From DASUNQ01 sp035536455 (GTDB taxonomy: Bacteria > Acidobacteriota > Thermoanaerobaculia > Multivoradales > UBA5704), in assembly GCA_035536455.1 (NCBI GenBank), contig DATLOC010000062.1, forward strand, positions 1 to 64,000: a DNA stretch of 64,000 nt. The letters run 5' to 3'. The translations under genes were made by a program, and so were the position numbers. The notes beneath the pieces were generated by a model. That model worked only from the letters and a program-made list of their open reading frames with translations, was not told where the DNA came from and ran no database searches. Of this stretch, positions 25,623-33,917 are shown one piece after another (within the stretch, counting starts at the first letter, position 1; the number at the start of each line of letters is the position of its first letter).

Positions 25623-25937
25623 GGGAAGCTCCGCCACGCGTTCGGGAAGCTTCGCCTTTCAAAAGGGAAGCTTCCCTAGCCAAAAGGCAAGCTTCGCTTT
25701 CCGAGAGGGAAGCTTCCCTATCCAAAAGGTAAGCTTCGCCTTTCAAGAGGGAAGCTTTCCTACCCAGAAGGGAAGCTTCACCTTTCAAGAGGGAAGCTTC
25801 GCCTTTCAAAAGATAAGCTTCGCTTTTGAAGAGGGAAGCGTCCCCATCGGGGGGGTAAGCCTCGCTTTTCAAAAGGGAAGCTTCCCCATCCAAAAGGTAA
25901 GCTTCGCTTTTCAAAAGGGAAGCTTTCCCGGGCCTCG
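25623..25937. repeat. 21-bp-period array 2, GGAAGCTTCC core (15 units)
   Basis: Fifteen units in exact 21-bp register from 25623, most with an AAGCTT core. Two unit types roughly alternate: GGGAAGCTTCGCCTTTCAAA and GGGAAGCTTCCCTATCCAAA (each 20 bases shown). The array is AT-richer than the genome and fills most of the 454 bp between two minus-strand genes. It is open in frames on both strands, giving heptads such as EASLLKG (minus) and GSFPIQK (plus), but no start with a ribosome site is seen, so I treat it as a DNA element. Confidence 0.92.
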
Positions 25938-25992
25938 GAGTGCCGTTTTGGCGTATTTCCTGGGCGCTCAGAGGCTGCGGCGGGCGCATGAC

Positions 25993-26754
25993 TCAGGTCT
26001 CCTCCCCGTGCGGGGTGGCGGGGACCTCGGGCTCCGGCGTGAGGTGGGCGACGAGCTGCTCCACCGCCTGGGCGAGGCGGACGAACGCCTCGGCGGCGCG
26101 GCGCTCCGCCCTGCGGAAGGCGGCCTGGGCGCGCTGGAAGCCGAGGTGCTGGGTCGGGTGGCCGGCCTCGGCGAGGATCTTTTCGGCCTGCTCCAGCGCC
26201 GTCATCACCGTGTCCCAGCGCTGCGCCTCCCAGGACGCGCGCGCCAAGAGGCCCCAGGCGCACACCCGGAGCTCGGCGAGCAGCGACGGCCGCTCCTCCT
26301 CGCCCTCGATCCGCTCGAGGATGAGACCGGCGAAGGACGCGAGGTCCTCGGCCTCCGCGTACGCCAGGGCGGCGAGGGCGGCTTGGCTCCGTTCCAACAA
26401 GAGGCCGCCGACGGCGATCGTGCGGAAGCGCGCCTCGTGGTTGATGCGGCGCAGCCGGCCCCCGGGGTCGGCGGCGATCAGCTCGGCGACTGCGGGCTCG
26501 GCCGCGGCGCGGTCCGCGGCGAGGCGGTCGGCCGCCTCCTGGCGGGCGGCCGCGAGGCTCGCCCAGACGTCCGCGCTCGTGGTCTCCGGGGGCTTGCGCT
26601 TGGCAGGAGGGGGCGGCGGGGGGCCGAGCAGGCTTTCGAGGAGCTGGCCGCAGGTGTGGCAGTCGAGAACGTGGCCAAGGACCACCTGCTGCTCGGGGGG
26701 CAGGTGGTCCAGCAGGAGCAGGGCCTCCGAGCGGCGGAGGTGGGGGTCGGCCAT
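25993..26754 (-). CDS. zf-HC2 / TPR-like helical protein
   Basis: A 253-residue protein with an N-terminal HxxxCxxC zinc motif (His28, Cys32, Cys35, in GHVLDCHTCGQLL), typical of zf-HC2 anti-sigma-type domains, and then helical TPR-like repeats (about 100-230: SQAALAALAYAEAEDLA, WDTVMTALEQAEKILAEAG). It directly abuts the XRE regulator gene (TAG then ATG), so the pair is one transcript. A homologous zf-HC2/TPR gene is at 27828-29145 on the other side of the divergent promoter region. Possibly a regulator-binding adaptor. Confidence 0.75.
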   Translation of the reverse strand: MADPHLRRSEALLLLDHLPPEQQVVLGHVLDCHTCGQLLESLLGPPPPPPAKRKPPETTSADVWASLAAARQEAADRLAADRAAAEPAVAELIAADPGGRLRRINHEARFRTIAVGGLLLERSQAALAALAYAEAEDLASFAGLILERIEGEEERPSLLAELRVCAWGLLARASWEAQRWDTVMTALEQAEKILAEAGHPTQHLGFQRAQAAFRRAERRAAEAFVRLAQAVEQLVAHLTPEPEVPATPHGEET

Positions 26755-27189
26755 CTACGTCCCGCCCCCGGCGACGGGCTCGCGCTCACCGGTCTTCCGG
26801 AAGGTCTGCACCAGGGTCTCGAGAGTTAGTGCGGCGAAGTCCCGCTGCTCGGCCGGGAGCTGGTCGGCCGCCCGCGCCCAGCGGAGGAGGCGGGCGTCCT
26901 TGATCCCGCCCGTGGGGACGCCGGCGAGCAGGTAGTCGAGGCTGACGGCGAGGACGGCGCGGAGCCGGACCAGCGTTTCGATCTTGGGGGCGTGGGCGCC
27001 GCGCTCGTACTTGCTGACGACGTCGTCGCTGACCCCGAGGTCTTTGGCGATTGCTTTCTGCGATAACCCGCGCTCCCTCCGCACCTCCGCCAGACGCCGG
27101 CCGAAGGCCTGGAGGGGCAGGCGGCCGGCGTCGTGGGGGGCGGAAGGCGTCATCGTGGGAGTTCGCTCGGATTGCTTGATCAGCTGCAT
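26755..27189 (-). CDS. XRE-family transcriptional regulator
   Basis: A 144-residue DNA-binding protein with a helix-turn-helix of the Cro/C1 type at about residues 28-85 (FGRRLAEVRRERGLSQKAI, LGVSDDVVSKYERG) and the usual DYLLAG end. The C-terminal 55 residues are helical. ATG at 27189 used; ATG at 27153 is an alternative. It is cotranscribed with the zf-HC2/TPR gene downstream, and its promoter faces the exported peptide gene at 27498, making it a likely regulator of that divergent region. Confidence 0.88.
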   Translation of the reverse strand: MQLIKQSERTPTMTPSAPHDAGRLPLQAFGRRLAEVRRERGLSQKAIAKDLGVSDDVVSKYERGAHAPKIETLVRLRAVLAVSLDYLLAGVPTGGIKDARLLRWARAADQLPAEQRDFAALTLETLVQTFRKTGEREPVAGGGT

Positions 27190-27410
27190 TAATTGCTGAC
27201 TCTATGAACACATCCGGCAAGTGTCAAGTCGGTCGCGTAATTCTCCGATTCCCGCGCGATCCGCCGCCTCGGATCGCGGAAAGGGGAGCGTTCCGCCGGA
27301 TCGGGGAGTTCCGTTGCCTCTTCGGGTACGTTTTTGGTCGAAACGGGTACCGCCGCGGCCGGCGCGCCCGGCGGGGGGAACTGGCGTTTTACGCGAGTGG
27401 TGCGAGACTC

Positions 27411-27439
27411 GGGGCAACGCGACACACCCGCGTTGCCCC
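27411..27439. promoter_or_regulatory. Perfect 11-bp hairpin in the divergent region
   Basis: GGGGCAACGCG (27411-27421) and CGCGTTGCCCC (27429-27439) form a perfect 11-bp stem with a 7-base loop ACACACC. It lies 59 bp before the start of the exported small protein. No T tract follows, so an operator or leader hairpin is more likely than a terminator. The rest of the 308-bp region 27190-27497 shows no gene. Confidence 0.6.
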
Positions 27440-27497
27440 CGGCGGGGCGCGGGGGCAATGGGGCTCTCCGCCGCCTCCCCGGACTGGAGGACGGGAG

Positions 27498-27725
27498 ATG
27501 AACAGGAGGAGAGTTTCGCGTCTCGCCGCCGCCTGCACCCTGGCGGCGGCCCTGCACCTGGCGGCATCGCCCCTGGCGGCGGCGGCCCCGCGCGGCCCGG
27601 CGGCCGCCCTGCGTCACGAGAGCTGGATCGAGAGCGTCTGGAGCCGGGTAGCGGACGCGTGGAGGGGGTTTACCGCCATTTGGGCGGAGGGCGACGGGGG
27701 CGGCGCCATCGATCCCTTCGGCTAG
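27498..27725 (+). CDS. Small exported peptide ending in AIDPFG
   Basis: A 75-residue protein with a strong signal peptide (Arg-rich N-terminus, Ala/Leu helix to about residue 29) leaving a mature peptide near 45 residues with aromatic-rich WIESVWSRVADAWRGF and the end GGAIDPFG. The ATG at 27498 is preceded by GGAGG and GGGAG. A zf-HC2/TPR gene follows on the same strand. No known family. The small size and distinctive C-terminus could indicate a processed secreted peptide or a small envelope factor. Confidence 0.68.
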   Translation: MNRRRVSRLAAACTLAAALHLAASPLAAAAPRGPAAALRHESWIESVWSRVADAWRGFTAIWAEGDGGGAIDPFG

Positions 27726-27827
27726 CCGGCCGTATGCATCCCCGGGGGCGGCAGCCGCCGCTCCCGGGGGTTGCGTCCCTTCGGGTGTGGCAGAATCAGG
27801 CCACTTGCGCAACTGACGGAGGGGGGG

Positions 27828-29145
27828 ATGCCGCGAGACACCGGGCCGGCCGCTTCGCACCCATCCGAGGAGCGGCTGCGCGCCTTTGTCCTCGGCGAGC
27901 TCGACCGGGCCGAGGGCAAGGAGATCGCCGCGCACCTGCTCCGCTGCCGCGCCTGCCTCGCGGTCGCCGGCCCGCTCGCCCAGCCGCTCTTCGACCCCGA
28001 CCCGGTGGACCCCGCGAAGTACGATTTCCCGATCGCCCGCGCCCGCGCCGCCCTGCGCCGGGAGGTCGACCGCCAGCGCCGCGCGCGCCGCGGCGGCGCC
28101 GCCCCGGCCCTCGGCCGAGGCGCTCCTCGACGCGCTCCGGCCGCGCGGGCTGCGCCTCGGCGAGCGCGCCTGGCGGCGCTGCGAGCGAACCCTTGCGGCG
28201 AGCTGGAAGGTCCGCCACGACGACCCCGAAGCGATGCTCCACTTCGCCGGCGCGGCCCGGATAGTGGCCGAGCGGATCGACCCCAACACCCGCGGCCCGC
28301 GCGCCCTGGCCGACCTCCAGGCCCGCGCCCTCGCGGCGCTCGGCAATGCCCGCCGCGTCGGGGACAATCCGCACGGGGCCGAGCTCGATCTGCTCAACGC
28401 CCTCGGGCGCTGCGAGGCCGGCACAGGAGATCCGCTTGTCCTCGCGGAGGTCCTTGAGCGGCTTGGGATCGTCTACATCGAACAGCGGCGGTTCGCCGAA
28501 GCGCGCGCGCACCTTGCCTGGACATTCCGCCTCTACGAGCAGGAAGACAAGACCCACGAGGCCGGCGTCGTCCTCATGCACCTGGGAATCGCCGCCCTTT
28601 ACGATGGCGCTTCCAAGGAAGCTGCGGACCATTTTCTTGCCGCCCTACCCCGGCTCGACCAAGTCCGCGAGCCCAGGGCCGTGCCGGGCTGCCTCCAGAA
28701 TCTGGCTTGGACCTGGGCGGACTGCGGTCGCTTCGAGGATGCCCGCGATCTGGTCTGGCAGAGCCGCGCGCTCTTCGCCCTGGACCCCCACCCCCTGAAC
28801 CGGGTCAAGCGCTTGTGGCTCGACGGCCGCATCGCCGCCGGCCTCGGCCACCCCGGCCGCGCCGAGCGCTGCTTCCTGGAGGTCCGCAAGGCCTTCCTCG
28901 CCCGCAAGCTCCCCTACACCGCCGCCGTCGCCGCCCTCGACCTCGCCGTCCTCTGGCTCGAGCGCGGCCGCACCGCCCAGGCCCGCGCCCTCGTCGCCGA
29001 GACCCTCGAGACCTTCGGCCTCCTCGGCATCGCCCGCGAGGCCCTGATGGCCGTCGCCCTCCTCAGCCACGCCCTGAGCCAGGACTGCTTGACCGTCGCC
29101 ATCCTCCAGAGCGCGGCCACGGACCTGCAGAGAGTCGAGCGCTAG
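27828..29145 (+). CDS. zf-HC2 / TPR protein interrupted by a frameshift
   Basis: The start frame (ATG 27828) encodes an N-terminal zf-HC2 domain with HLLRCRAC (His36, Cys40, Cys43) to about residue 90. From about 28095-28125 the conserved sequence continues in the +1 frame (AEALLDALRPRGLRL onward) through several TPR-like repeats to a stop at 29145. Together they form one protein of about 440 residues, as in related zf-HC2/TPR proteins. The break is in a GC-rich run, so sequencing error, true mutation or programmed shift are all possible. Paired with the exported peptide gene upstream. Confidence 0.72.
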
Positions 29146-29180
29146 GAAGAGCTAGCCGCGGTGTGGCGCGGCGGGCGCGC

Positions 29181-30056
29181 CTACGAGTCCGGCGGCCGCG
29201 GCTCCTTCGGGCGCACGAAGGCTTGCAGCTCGGAGGCACCGGCGATACTGAACCACGCTTCCGGCCCCTTGCCGGCGATGCCGACGACGCCGTAGAACTC
29301 CAGCGGCGCCGCCGGGTTGCGACGGCTCCGCACCCGCAGGTTCTCCTCGATGAACGCCACGAACGCGTCGGTGAGCTCGGGCTCCCTCGTGTAGAGCACC
29401 TCCACGTAGGCCACCTGGTCACTCTTGGCTTCGGTGTACGCGCGGAAGTAGATCGCGGTTCCGCGCTCCACCTTGATCGGGAATTGCCGGCTGATCAACT
29501 CGGCGTCGGCCGCGACCGCCGTTTCCCCGCCTGCGGCGACCAAGAAGGCGGTGGTCCGTCGCCTCTCCCCGCCGGCGAGGAACTCCTCGAGGGTGACTCC
29601 CTTCGATCGCGCATTCGTGCGCTGCAGCGCGATCCAATTGTTCTGCTCACCGAGGGCCTCTAGCACGGCGGATTCCGCGAAAGCGGCTGAGGAAGCGGCC
29701 GCTATTCCGGTATCGGCTACCCCCACGGCCTGCCGCCCGTCGTTCCAGATCTCGATGACCGCCCATTCGCCACCAGTGAGGAGTGCGGGCCCCATGGGTG
29801 AGGGCCGCCTTTCGCACCTGAACTGGGTGAACACATCGGAACAATTGAATCGCGGTGGGCCCGAGGCTCGGCAGGTGACCTCGCAGGAGCCGAGGCAGAT
29901 CGCGCCGCATCCGTCGGGGGGATCTACTGAGCAGCTTCCATGGCAACCGATCTCGGTCGAGCAGTCTGCCGTGCAGCCGTGAGCCGGCGCGGCTGTGCCG
30001 CCCGCCAGGGCGAAGGCGCCGAGTATGAAGGCAAGGCGAAGCTGGGCGTCTCGCAT
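29181..30056 (-). CDS. Secreted hypothetical protein with Cys-rich N-terminus
   Basis: A 291-residue exported protein. Signal peptide to about residue 27 (AHGC), then a Cys-rich stretch of about 55 residues (CTADCSTEIGCHGSCS and further CxxxC pairs), then a mixed alpha/beta body with no recognised domain. The cysteines suggest an extracytoplasmic disulfide-bonded cap. ATG at 30056. Monocistronic, and convergent with the TPR gene. No function assigned. Confidence 0.65.
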   Translation of the reverse strand: MRDAQLRLAFILGAFALAGGTAAPAHGCTADCSTEIGCHGSCSVDPPDGCGAICLGSCEVTCRASGPPRFNCSDVFTQFRCERRPSPMGPALLTGGEWAVIEIWNDGRQAVGVADTGIAAASSAAFAESAVLEALGEQNNWIALQRTNARSKGVTLEEFLAGGERRRTTAFLVAAGGETAVAADAELISRQFPIKVERGTAIYFRAYTEAKSDQVAYVEVLYTREPELTDAFVAFIEENLRVRSRRNPAAPLEFYGVVGIAGKGPEAWFSIAGASELQAFVRPKEPRPPDS

Positions 30057-30290
30057 ATCAGGATCTCCTCATCGCGTTGTACCTCCTGGGCGCAGACCCG
30101 GAGGCGGTCCTAGGTGTGGTGAGCGGTTCAAGATCGGCGAGTCCATGTCCAAGAAAGGGCACTTCGTTGCCTGCTAGGCATACTTTAGTCTTTTTCACCT
30201 TTCCACTGTTCGCTAGGTGCCGCCACCGCTTGAAAGGGAGACATGGCTGCGGCCGGCCGGCGAAGAGGCCATCCAGCCTGCCGCTAGAGA

Positions 30291-30327
30291 GCGCGCGTGT
30301 GGAGCGGACCGCTCCACGCCGGCGCGC
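30291..30327 (-). terminator. Strong GC hairpin after the XRE-like gene
   Basis: GTGGAGCGG (30299-30307) and CCGCTCCAC (30309-30317) are exactly complementary, flanked by GCGCGC on both sides (30291-30296 and 30322-30327), which lengthens the stem. It lies directly beyond the stop of the minus-strand gene 30327-30824. There is no clear T tract, so its efficiency as an intrinsic terminator is uncertain. Confidence 0.5.
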
Positions 30328-30824
30328 TAGTCGCTGGGCGGCTTCTTGGGCGAGCGCTTCGGCTTGCCGGGCTGCCGCTTGCGGTGCGGCCGGCTCGCGG
30401 CGGCGGCGAGGGCGCGCCGCACGGACTCGTCGATCAGCGCCCGGACTTCGGCGGGGGAGAGGGTCGGCGGTGCGGGGGGCGGCGGGGGCGGAGCCTCCGG
30501 CGGCCCGAGGCTGGCGAGCGCCAGGCGGCGGGCGGTGTCGGCCGTCGCCTGGATCGGCCCGATGGGGACGTCCCGGGGGTAGAGCACTTCGAAGAACAGG
30601 CTCGGGTGGACCCCGAGCGCGAGAAGGATCGCCGAGACATGCTCCTGCTTGAGCTCGATCCGGCGGGTCAGCACCGCGCTCGTGAACCCCGCCCCCTTGT
30701 GGAGGACCTCATCCACCTCCTTGCGGGTCACGCCGCAGGTGGCGACGACCCGGCGCAGGAGAGACAGGATGCGGTCGCCGTCCTCCGCGATCTTCTGCGC
30801 CAGCCAGTCCCCGGAGTCGTCCAT
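30327..30824 (-). CDS. XRE-like helix-turn-helix protein
   Basis: A 165-residue protein whose N-terminal 90 residues form a divergent XRE-type HTH: GVTRKEVDEVL, FTSAVLTRRIELKQEHVSAILLALG and HPSLFFEVLYP. The C-terminal half is a Pro-rich linker and a Lys/Arg tail (RKRQPGKPKRSPKKP) that may add DNA contact. The ATG at 30824 was chosen; the frame is open upstream, but that part overlaps the kinase promoter. Divergent from the kinase at 31081, so both may share a control region. Confidence 0.72.
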   Translation of the reverse strand: MDDSGDWLAQKIAEDGDRILSLLRRVVATCGVTRKEVDEVLHKGAGFTSAVLTRRIELKQEHVSAILLALGVHPSLFFEVLYPRDVPIGPIQATADTARRLALASLGPPEAPPPPPPAPPTLSPAEVRALIDESVRRALAAAASRPHRKRQPGKPKRSPKKPPSD

Positions 30825-30983
30825 CTGCGCGGAGTCTAGCGCAGATCGCGGATTCGGCGATTTCTTCGGGAAGGTAGGGAAGTCCGGTGGCCACACCACA
30901 ACCGGTCCGCGGACGGGACCGGACATCGCCTGCCAGGGGACGGTGGCGAAGACCAGCTCGACGCCGAAACGCAGAGCCCGGCG

Positions 30984-31027
30984 TGTAGGACAAACACCGA
31001 CAGGCGATTGCTCCTTTATCTGATAGC
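30984..31027 (+). promoter_or_regulatory. 19-bp palindrome (motif copy 3) with downstream GATAGCG promoter element
   Basis: TGTAGGACAAACACCGACA at 30984-31002, identical to copy 2 except for one base. GATAGCGCG follows at 31022, 19 bp after the motif end. The kinase gene at 31081 starts 79 bp after the motif. The paired palindrome plus GATAG spacing in two loci supports a shared promoter architecture. Confidence 0.65.
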
Positions 31028-31080
31028 GCGGCCGGAGGCACAGTCGGCAGGCTGGCTCCATCGGGTCCGGTGCCTCGAGC

Positions 31081-31926
31081 ATGGAGGTCTTCCTGCGACA
31101 GCAAACCGGCAAGAGCCTGGAGGAGCAGCTGCGGCAGACGCAGACGCTGGAGGCCATCGGGCGCCTCGCCGGCGGCATCGCGCACGACTTCAACCACCTG
31201 CTGACGGTGATCCTCGGCTACGGCAGCGTCGTGGCGAGCCGCGTGGCGCCGGACCCCGAGACGTCCCGCAACCTCGAGGAGATGCTGCAGGCGGCCGAGC
31301 GGGCCGCCGCGCTCACCCGCCAGCTCCTCTGCTTCAGCCGCAAGCAGGCGCTGCAGCCGCGGCTCGTGGACCTCAACGCGGTGGTGCGCGGCGTCGAGCC
31401 GATGCTCCAGCGGCTGCTCGGCGAGGAGGTCGAGCTGCGGGCGGAGCTGGCGCCCCGCCTCGGGCGCGTGCTGGCCGACCCCGGGCAGCTCGAGCAGATG
31501 CTCGTCGAATTGGCGGTCAACGCCCGCGACGCGATGCCGGGCGGCGGCCGGCTGACGATCGCCACCGCCGACCGCGAGCTCGACGCCGCTTACGCCGCCG
31601 AGCACGTCGAGGTCCAGCCTGGACACTACGTCGAGCTCGCCGTGACCGATACGGGCACCGGGATCGAGCCCGGGGCGCTGAGCCACCTCTTCGAGCCCTT
31701 CTTCACCACCAAGGAGACCGGCAACGGGGCGGGGCTCGGCCTCGCCGCTTCCTACGGCATCGTGCGCCAGAGCGGCGGCCACATCGGGGTCGACAGCGAG
31801 CCGGGGCGGGGCGCCAGCTTCAAGATCTACCTGCCGCGGGCGGAGGCGCCCGTGCGCGGCGGCGTCCGCCCGGCTCGCCGAGCCGCCGCTCTGAGCGCGC
31901 GGTTGCGGTGCGTCAGAGACGCTTGA
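31081..31926 (+). CDS. Sensor histidine kinase core, sensor domain missing
   Basis: A 281-residue kinase with HisKA (GGIAHDFNHLLTVILGYG) and intact HATPase (VELAVNARDAM, DTGTGIE, FFTTKETGNGAGLGLA). It aligns closely with residues about 320-560 of the hybrid kinase at 19385 but lacks the GAF/PAS sensor and the receiver. The start ATG 31081 gives only a 13-residue leader before the core. Promoter palindrome is also shared. It may be a truncated duplicate, still controlled as the parent, and could act with a separate sensor or receiver. Confidence 0.88.
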   Translation: MEVFLRQQTGKSLEEQLRQTQTLEAIGRLAGGIAHDFNHLLTVILGYGSVVASRVAPDPETSRNLEEMLQAAERAAALTRQLLCFSRKQALQPRLVDLNAVVRGVEPMLQRLLGEEVELRAELAPRLGRVLADPGQLEQMLVELAVNARDAMPGGGRLTIATADRELDAAYAAEHVEVQPGHYVELAVTDTGTGIEPGALSHLFEPFFTTKETGNGAGLGLAASYGIVRQSGGHIGVDSEPGRGASFKIYLPRAEAPVRGGVRPARRAAALSARLRCVRDA

Positions 31927-32494
31927 TCAGGCTTCCGGTGATCCGGTTGACCGAGGCGTCCGGGAAGACGCCGCCGCCGGGGGCGAGCTGCCCCTTCGCC
32001 ACGATCGCCGCGCGCAGCGTGAGCTTGGAGACCGGACGGGCCCCTATGCCGACGAGCCAGCCTTCGATGTGCTCGCTTTCGTTGCACTTTTCGCCGAGCG
32101 CCTGGTGGGAGCCGCTGCGGCTGATGAGCTCGAGGATGCCCCGGAAGTAGAGAACGTCGGGCTGCGGCGGGTTTTTCTTGACGATGCGGAACTGGCCCAT
32201 GAAATGGGCGAAGCCGTCGGCGCGGGCGATGGTGACGCCTTTCGCGGTGAGCTGGGTGGACGGCCAGATCGCGAGGCTCTCGTCGCACTGGAGAGCGGCC
32301 GTGATCCGCCAGGTGAGGGTGGTGACGAAGCGGACCGTCCTTCCGGCCTCGCCTCCGCCTTCGCACGTGTACGAAGACGGCTTCGAGCTGTCGAAGATGC
32401 CGTCGAAGGTGCGGTCGACCCTGAAGAGACAGTAGTTCACGTTCGCCGCAAGGCCGGGGATCGTCACGTCCGGAAACGAGCTCACGGGGGGCAT
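31913..32494 (-). CDS. Hypothetical protein, 193 residues
   Basis: A 193-residue soluble protein of unknown family. Beta-rich (VNYCLFRVDRTFDGIF, FVTTLTWRITAAL, QFRIVKKNPPQPDVLYFRGIL), three cysteines, no signal peptide. ATG at 32494. It overlaps the end of the kinase gene by 14 bp on the opposite strand (convergent). No function proposed. Confidence 0.6.
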   Translation of the reverse strand: MPPVSSFPDVTIPGLAANVNYCLFRVDRTFDGIFDSSKPSSYTCEGGGEAGRTVRFVTTLTWRITAALQCDESLAIWPSTQLTAKGVTIARADGFAHFMGQFRIVKKNPPQPDVLYFRGILELISRSGSHQALGEKCNESEHIEGWLVGIGARPVSKLTLRAAIVAKGQLAPGGGVFPDASVNRITGSLIKRL

Positions 32495-32544
32495 GGATCA
32501 CCTCCTGCCCCGGAGTGTAAAGGCACGGCAGGGTTATTTACAGC

Positions 32545-32724
32545 TCATCGGCGCGCAGCGCGGGCGCGGTCCTCGTCGACCTCGTACCGGCCGCAGAGGA
32601 CCTCCTCCTCCACGCCCGGGACGCGGCAGGGCGCCAGCTTGTCGGCCGGGCCGCGGCCCGGAGCCGCGGCGAGCGACAGCAGGAGGACGACGGCCGGAAG
32701 GGCCGGATTCACCGTGCGGGTCAT
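32545..32724 (-). pseudogene. N-terminal fragment of a TAP-like alpha/beta hydrolase
   Basis: A 59-residue reading frame with a strong ribosome site (GGAGGAGG 6 bases before ATG 32724), a signal peptide (LPAVVLLLSLAAA) and PCRVPGVEEEVLCGRYEVDEDRA. This is the N-terminal signature of exported TAP-like alpha/beta hydrolases, where such a segment precedes a domain of about 430 residues. Here the frame stops after VDEDRARAARR, and no downstream part of the hydrolase is present. Probably a residue of a deleted gene. A true small exported protein is less likely. Confidence 0.6.
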
Positions 32725-32795
32725 CTGTCCTCCTCCCGGGGGCGAGTCTCCGCCGAGTCTACGCGGAGGGGGCGGGCGCGGTTTCGCGGCGCGGG

Positions 32796-33770
32796 CTACA
32801 GCGGGACGGGCACGCCGCCCACCACCCGCTCGATCGCGGCGCGGGCGGCGTCGAGGTCGGGGGTGCCGCGGCGGAGGGCGACGCGGTGGGCGAGGACGGT
32901 CGGCGCCAGGCGCTGGACGTCGTCGGGGATGGCGTAGCTGCGGCCCTCGCAGAGGGCGAGGGCCTGGGTCGCGCGGTAGAGGCTCTGAGTGCCGCGGGTC
33001 GAGACGCCGAGCATGAACTCGCCGCCGCTGCGGGTGGCCTCGGCGAGCGCCAGGATGTAGTCGGCGAGCTTCTCCGGCACGCGCACGGCCGCGACCCGCC
33101 GCTGCAGCTCCAGGAGCTCCTCCTTCGTCACCACCGGGCGCAGCTCCTCGAGCACCGCCTCGACACCGCCGGAGAGCAGCAGCTCCCGCTCGTCGGTGCG
33201 CGGCGGGTAGCCGAGGCGCAGGCACATCAGGAAGCGGTCGAGCTGCGACTCCGGCAGCGGGAAGGTCCCCTGGTACTCCAGCGGGTTCTGGGTGGCGAGC
33301 ACCAGGAAGGGGTCCGGCAGGGTGTAGCGCTTGCGCTCGACCGAGACCCGCCCCTCGCTCATCGCCTCCAGGAGGGCCGACTGCGTCTTCGGGGTGGCGC
33401 GGTTGATCTCGTCGGCCACCAGCACGTGGGCGAAGAGGGGCCCCGGGATGAACTCGAAGGCCTGGGTCTTCTGGTTGAAGATCGAGACGCCGATGATGTC
33501 GGAGGGGAGGAGGTCGCTGGTGAACTGGATGCGCTGGAAGGCGAGCCCGAGCGAGCGGGCGAAGGCCTGGGCGAGGGTGGTCTTCCCCACTCCCGGCACG
33601 TCCTCGACGAGCACGTGGCCGCGGGCCAGCAGGCAGACCGTGGTCAGGCGGATCGCCTCGCGCTTGCCGCGCAGGACGCGCGCGACGTTGTCCTCCAGGC
33701 GCTGGATGGGGAGGGCGGCCTCCGTAGCGTCCACGGCGACGGCGGCGAGCGGGCGTTCCATGGTGGCCAT
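32796..33770 (-). CDS. MoxR-family AAA+ ATPase
   Basis: A 324-residue MoxR ATPase. Walker A is EDVPGVGKTTLA, Walker B VADEINRA, sensor 1 ATQNPLEYQGTFPLPE, with the C-terminal lid. MoxR proteins act as chaperone-like ATPases for envelope complexes together with DUF58 and DUF4129 proteins. ATG at 33770 (33761 also possible). It stands alone, divergent from recA, whereas a second MoxR gene at 38091 sits in the DUF58 cluster. It may serve the DUF58/transglutaminase pair at 9.4-12.6 kb. Confidence 0.93.
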   Translation of the reverse strand: MATMERPLAAVAVDATEAALPIQRLEDNVARVLRGKREAIRLTTVCLLARGHVLVEDVPGVGKTTLAQAFARSLGLAFQRIQFTSDLLPSDIIGVSIFNQKTQAFEFIPGPLFAHVLVADEINRATPKTQSALLEAMSEGRVSVERKRYTLPDPFLVLATQNPLEYQGTFPLPESQLDRFLMCLRLGYPPRTDERELLLSGGVEAVLEELRPVVTKEELLELQRRVAAVRVPEKLADYILALAEATRSGGEFMLGVSTRGTQSLYRATQALALCEGRSYAIPDDVQRLAPTVLAHRVALRRGTPDLDAARAAIERVVGGVPVPL

Positions 33771-33917
33771 CGCGGGATTGTACGGCGCAGCCCAGGGGGA
33801 GCGTTGGCGCCGACTTTGTGGTAGCGTAAACAAGGCATAAATGACCGGGGCGCAAAGTTTGACCCCCCTTTTTCCGTCTTCTACGATGCGAGGGCGGTCC
33901 GCCGCCGAGAGGAGCCC

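Noticed and set aside
25531..25989. Open frame through array 2 coding for EASLLKG-type heptads (minus) and a matching frame on plus
   Set aside because: Several frames are open because the unit is 21 bp; no ribosome site, and the ends overlap neighbouring genes without a conserved domain.
33771..33917. LexA box before recA
   Set aside because: No sequence close to a known LexA consensus could be identified with certainty.
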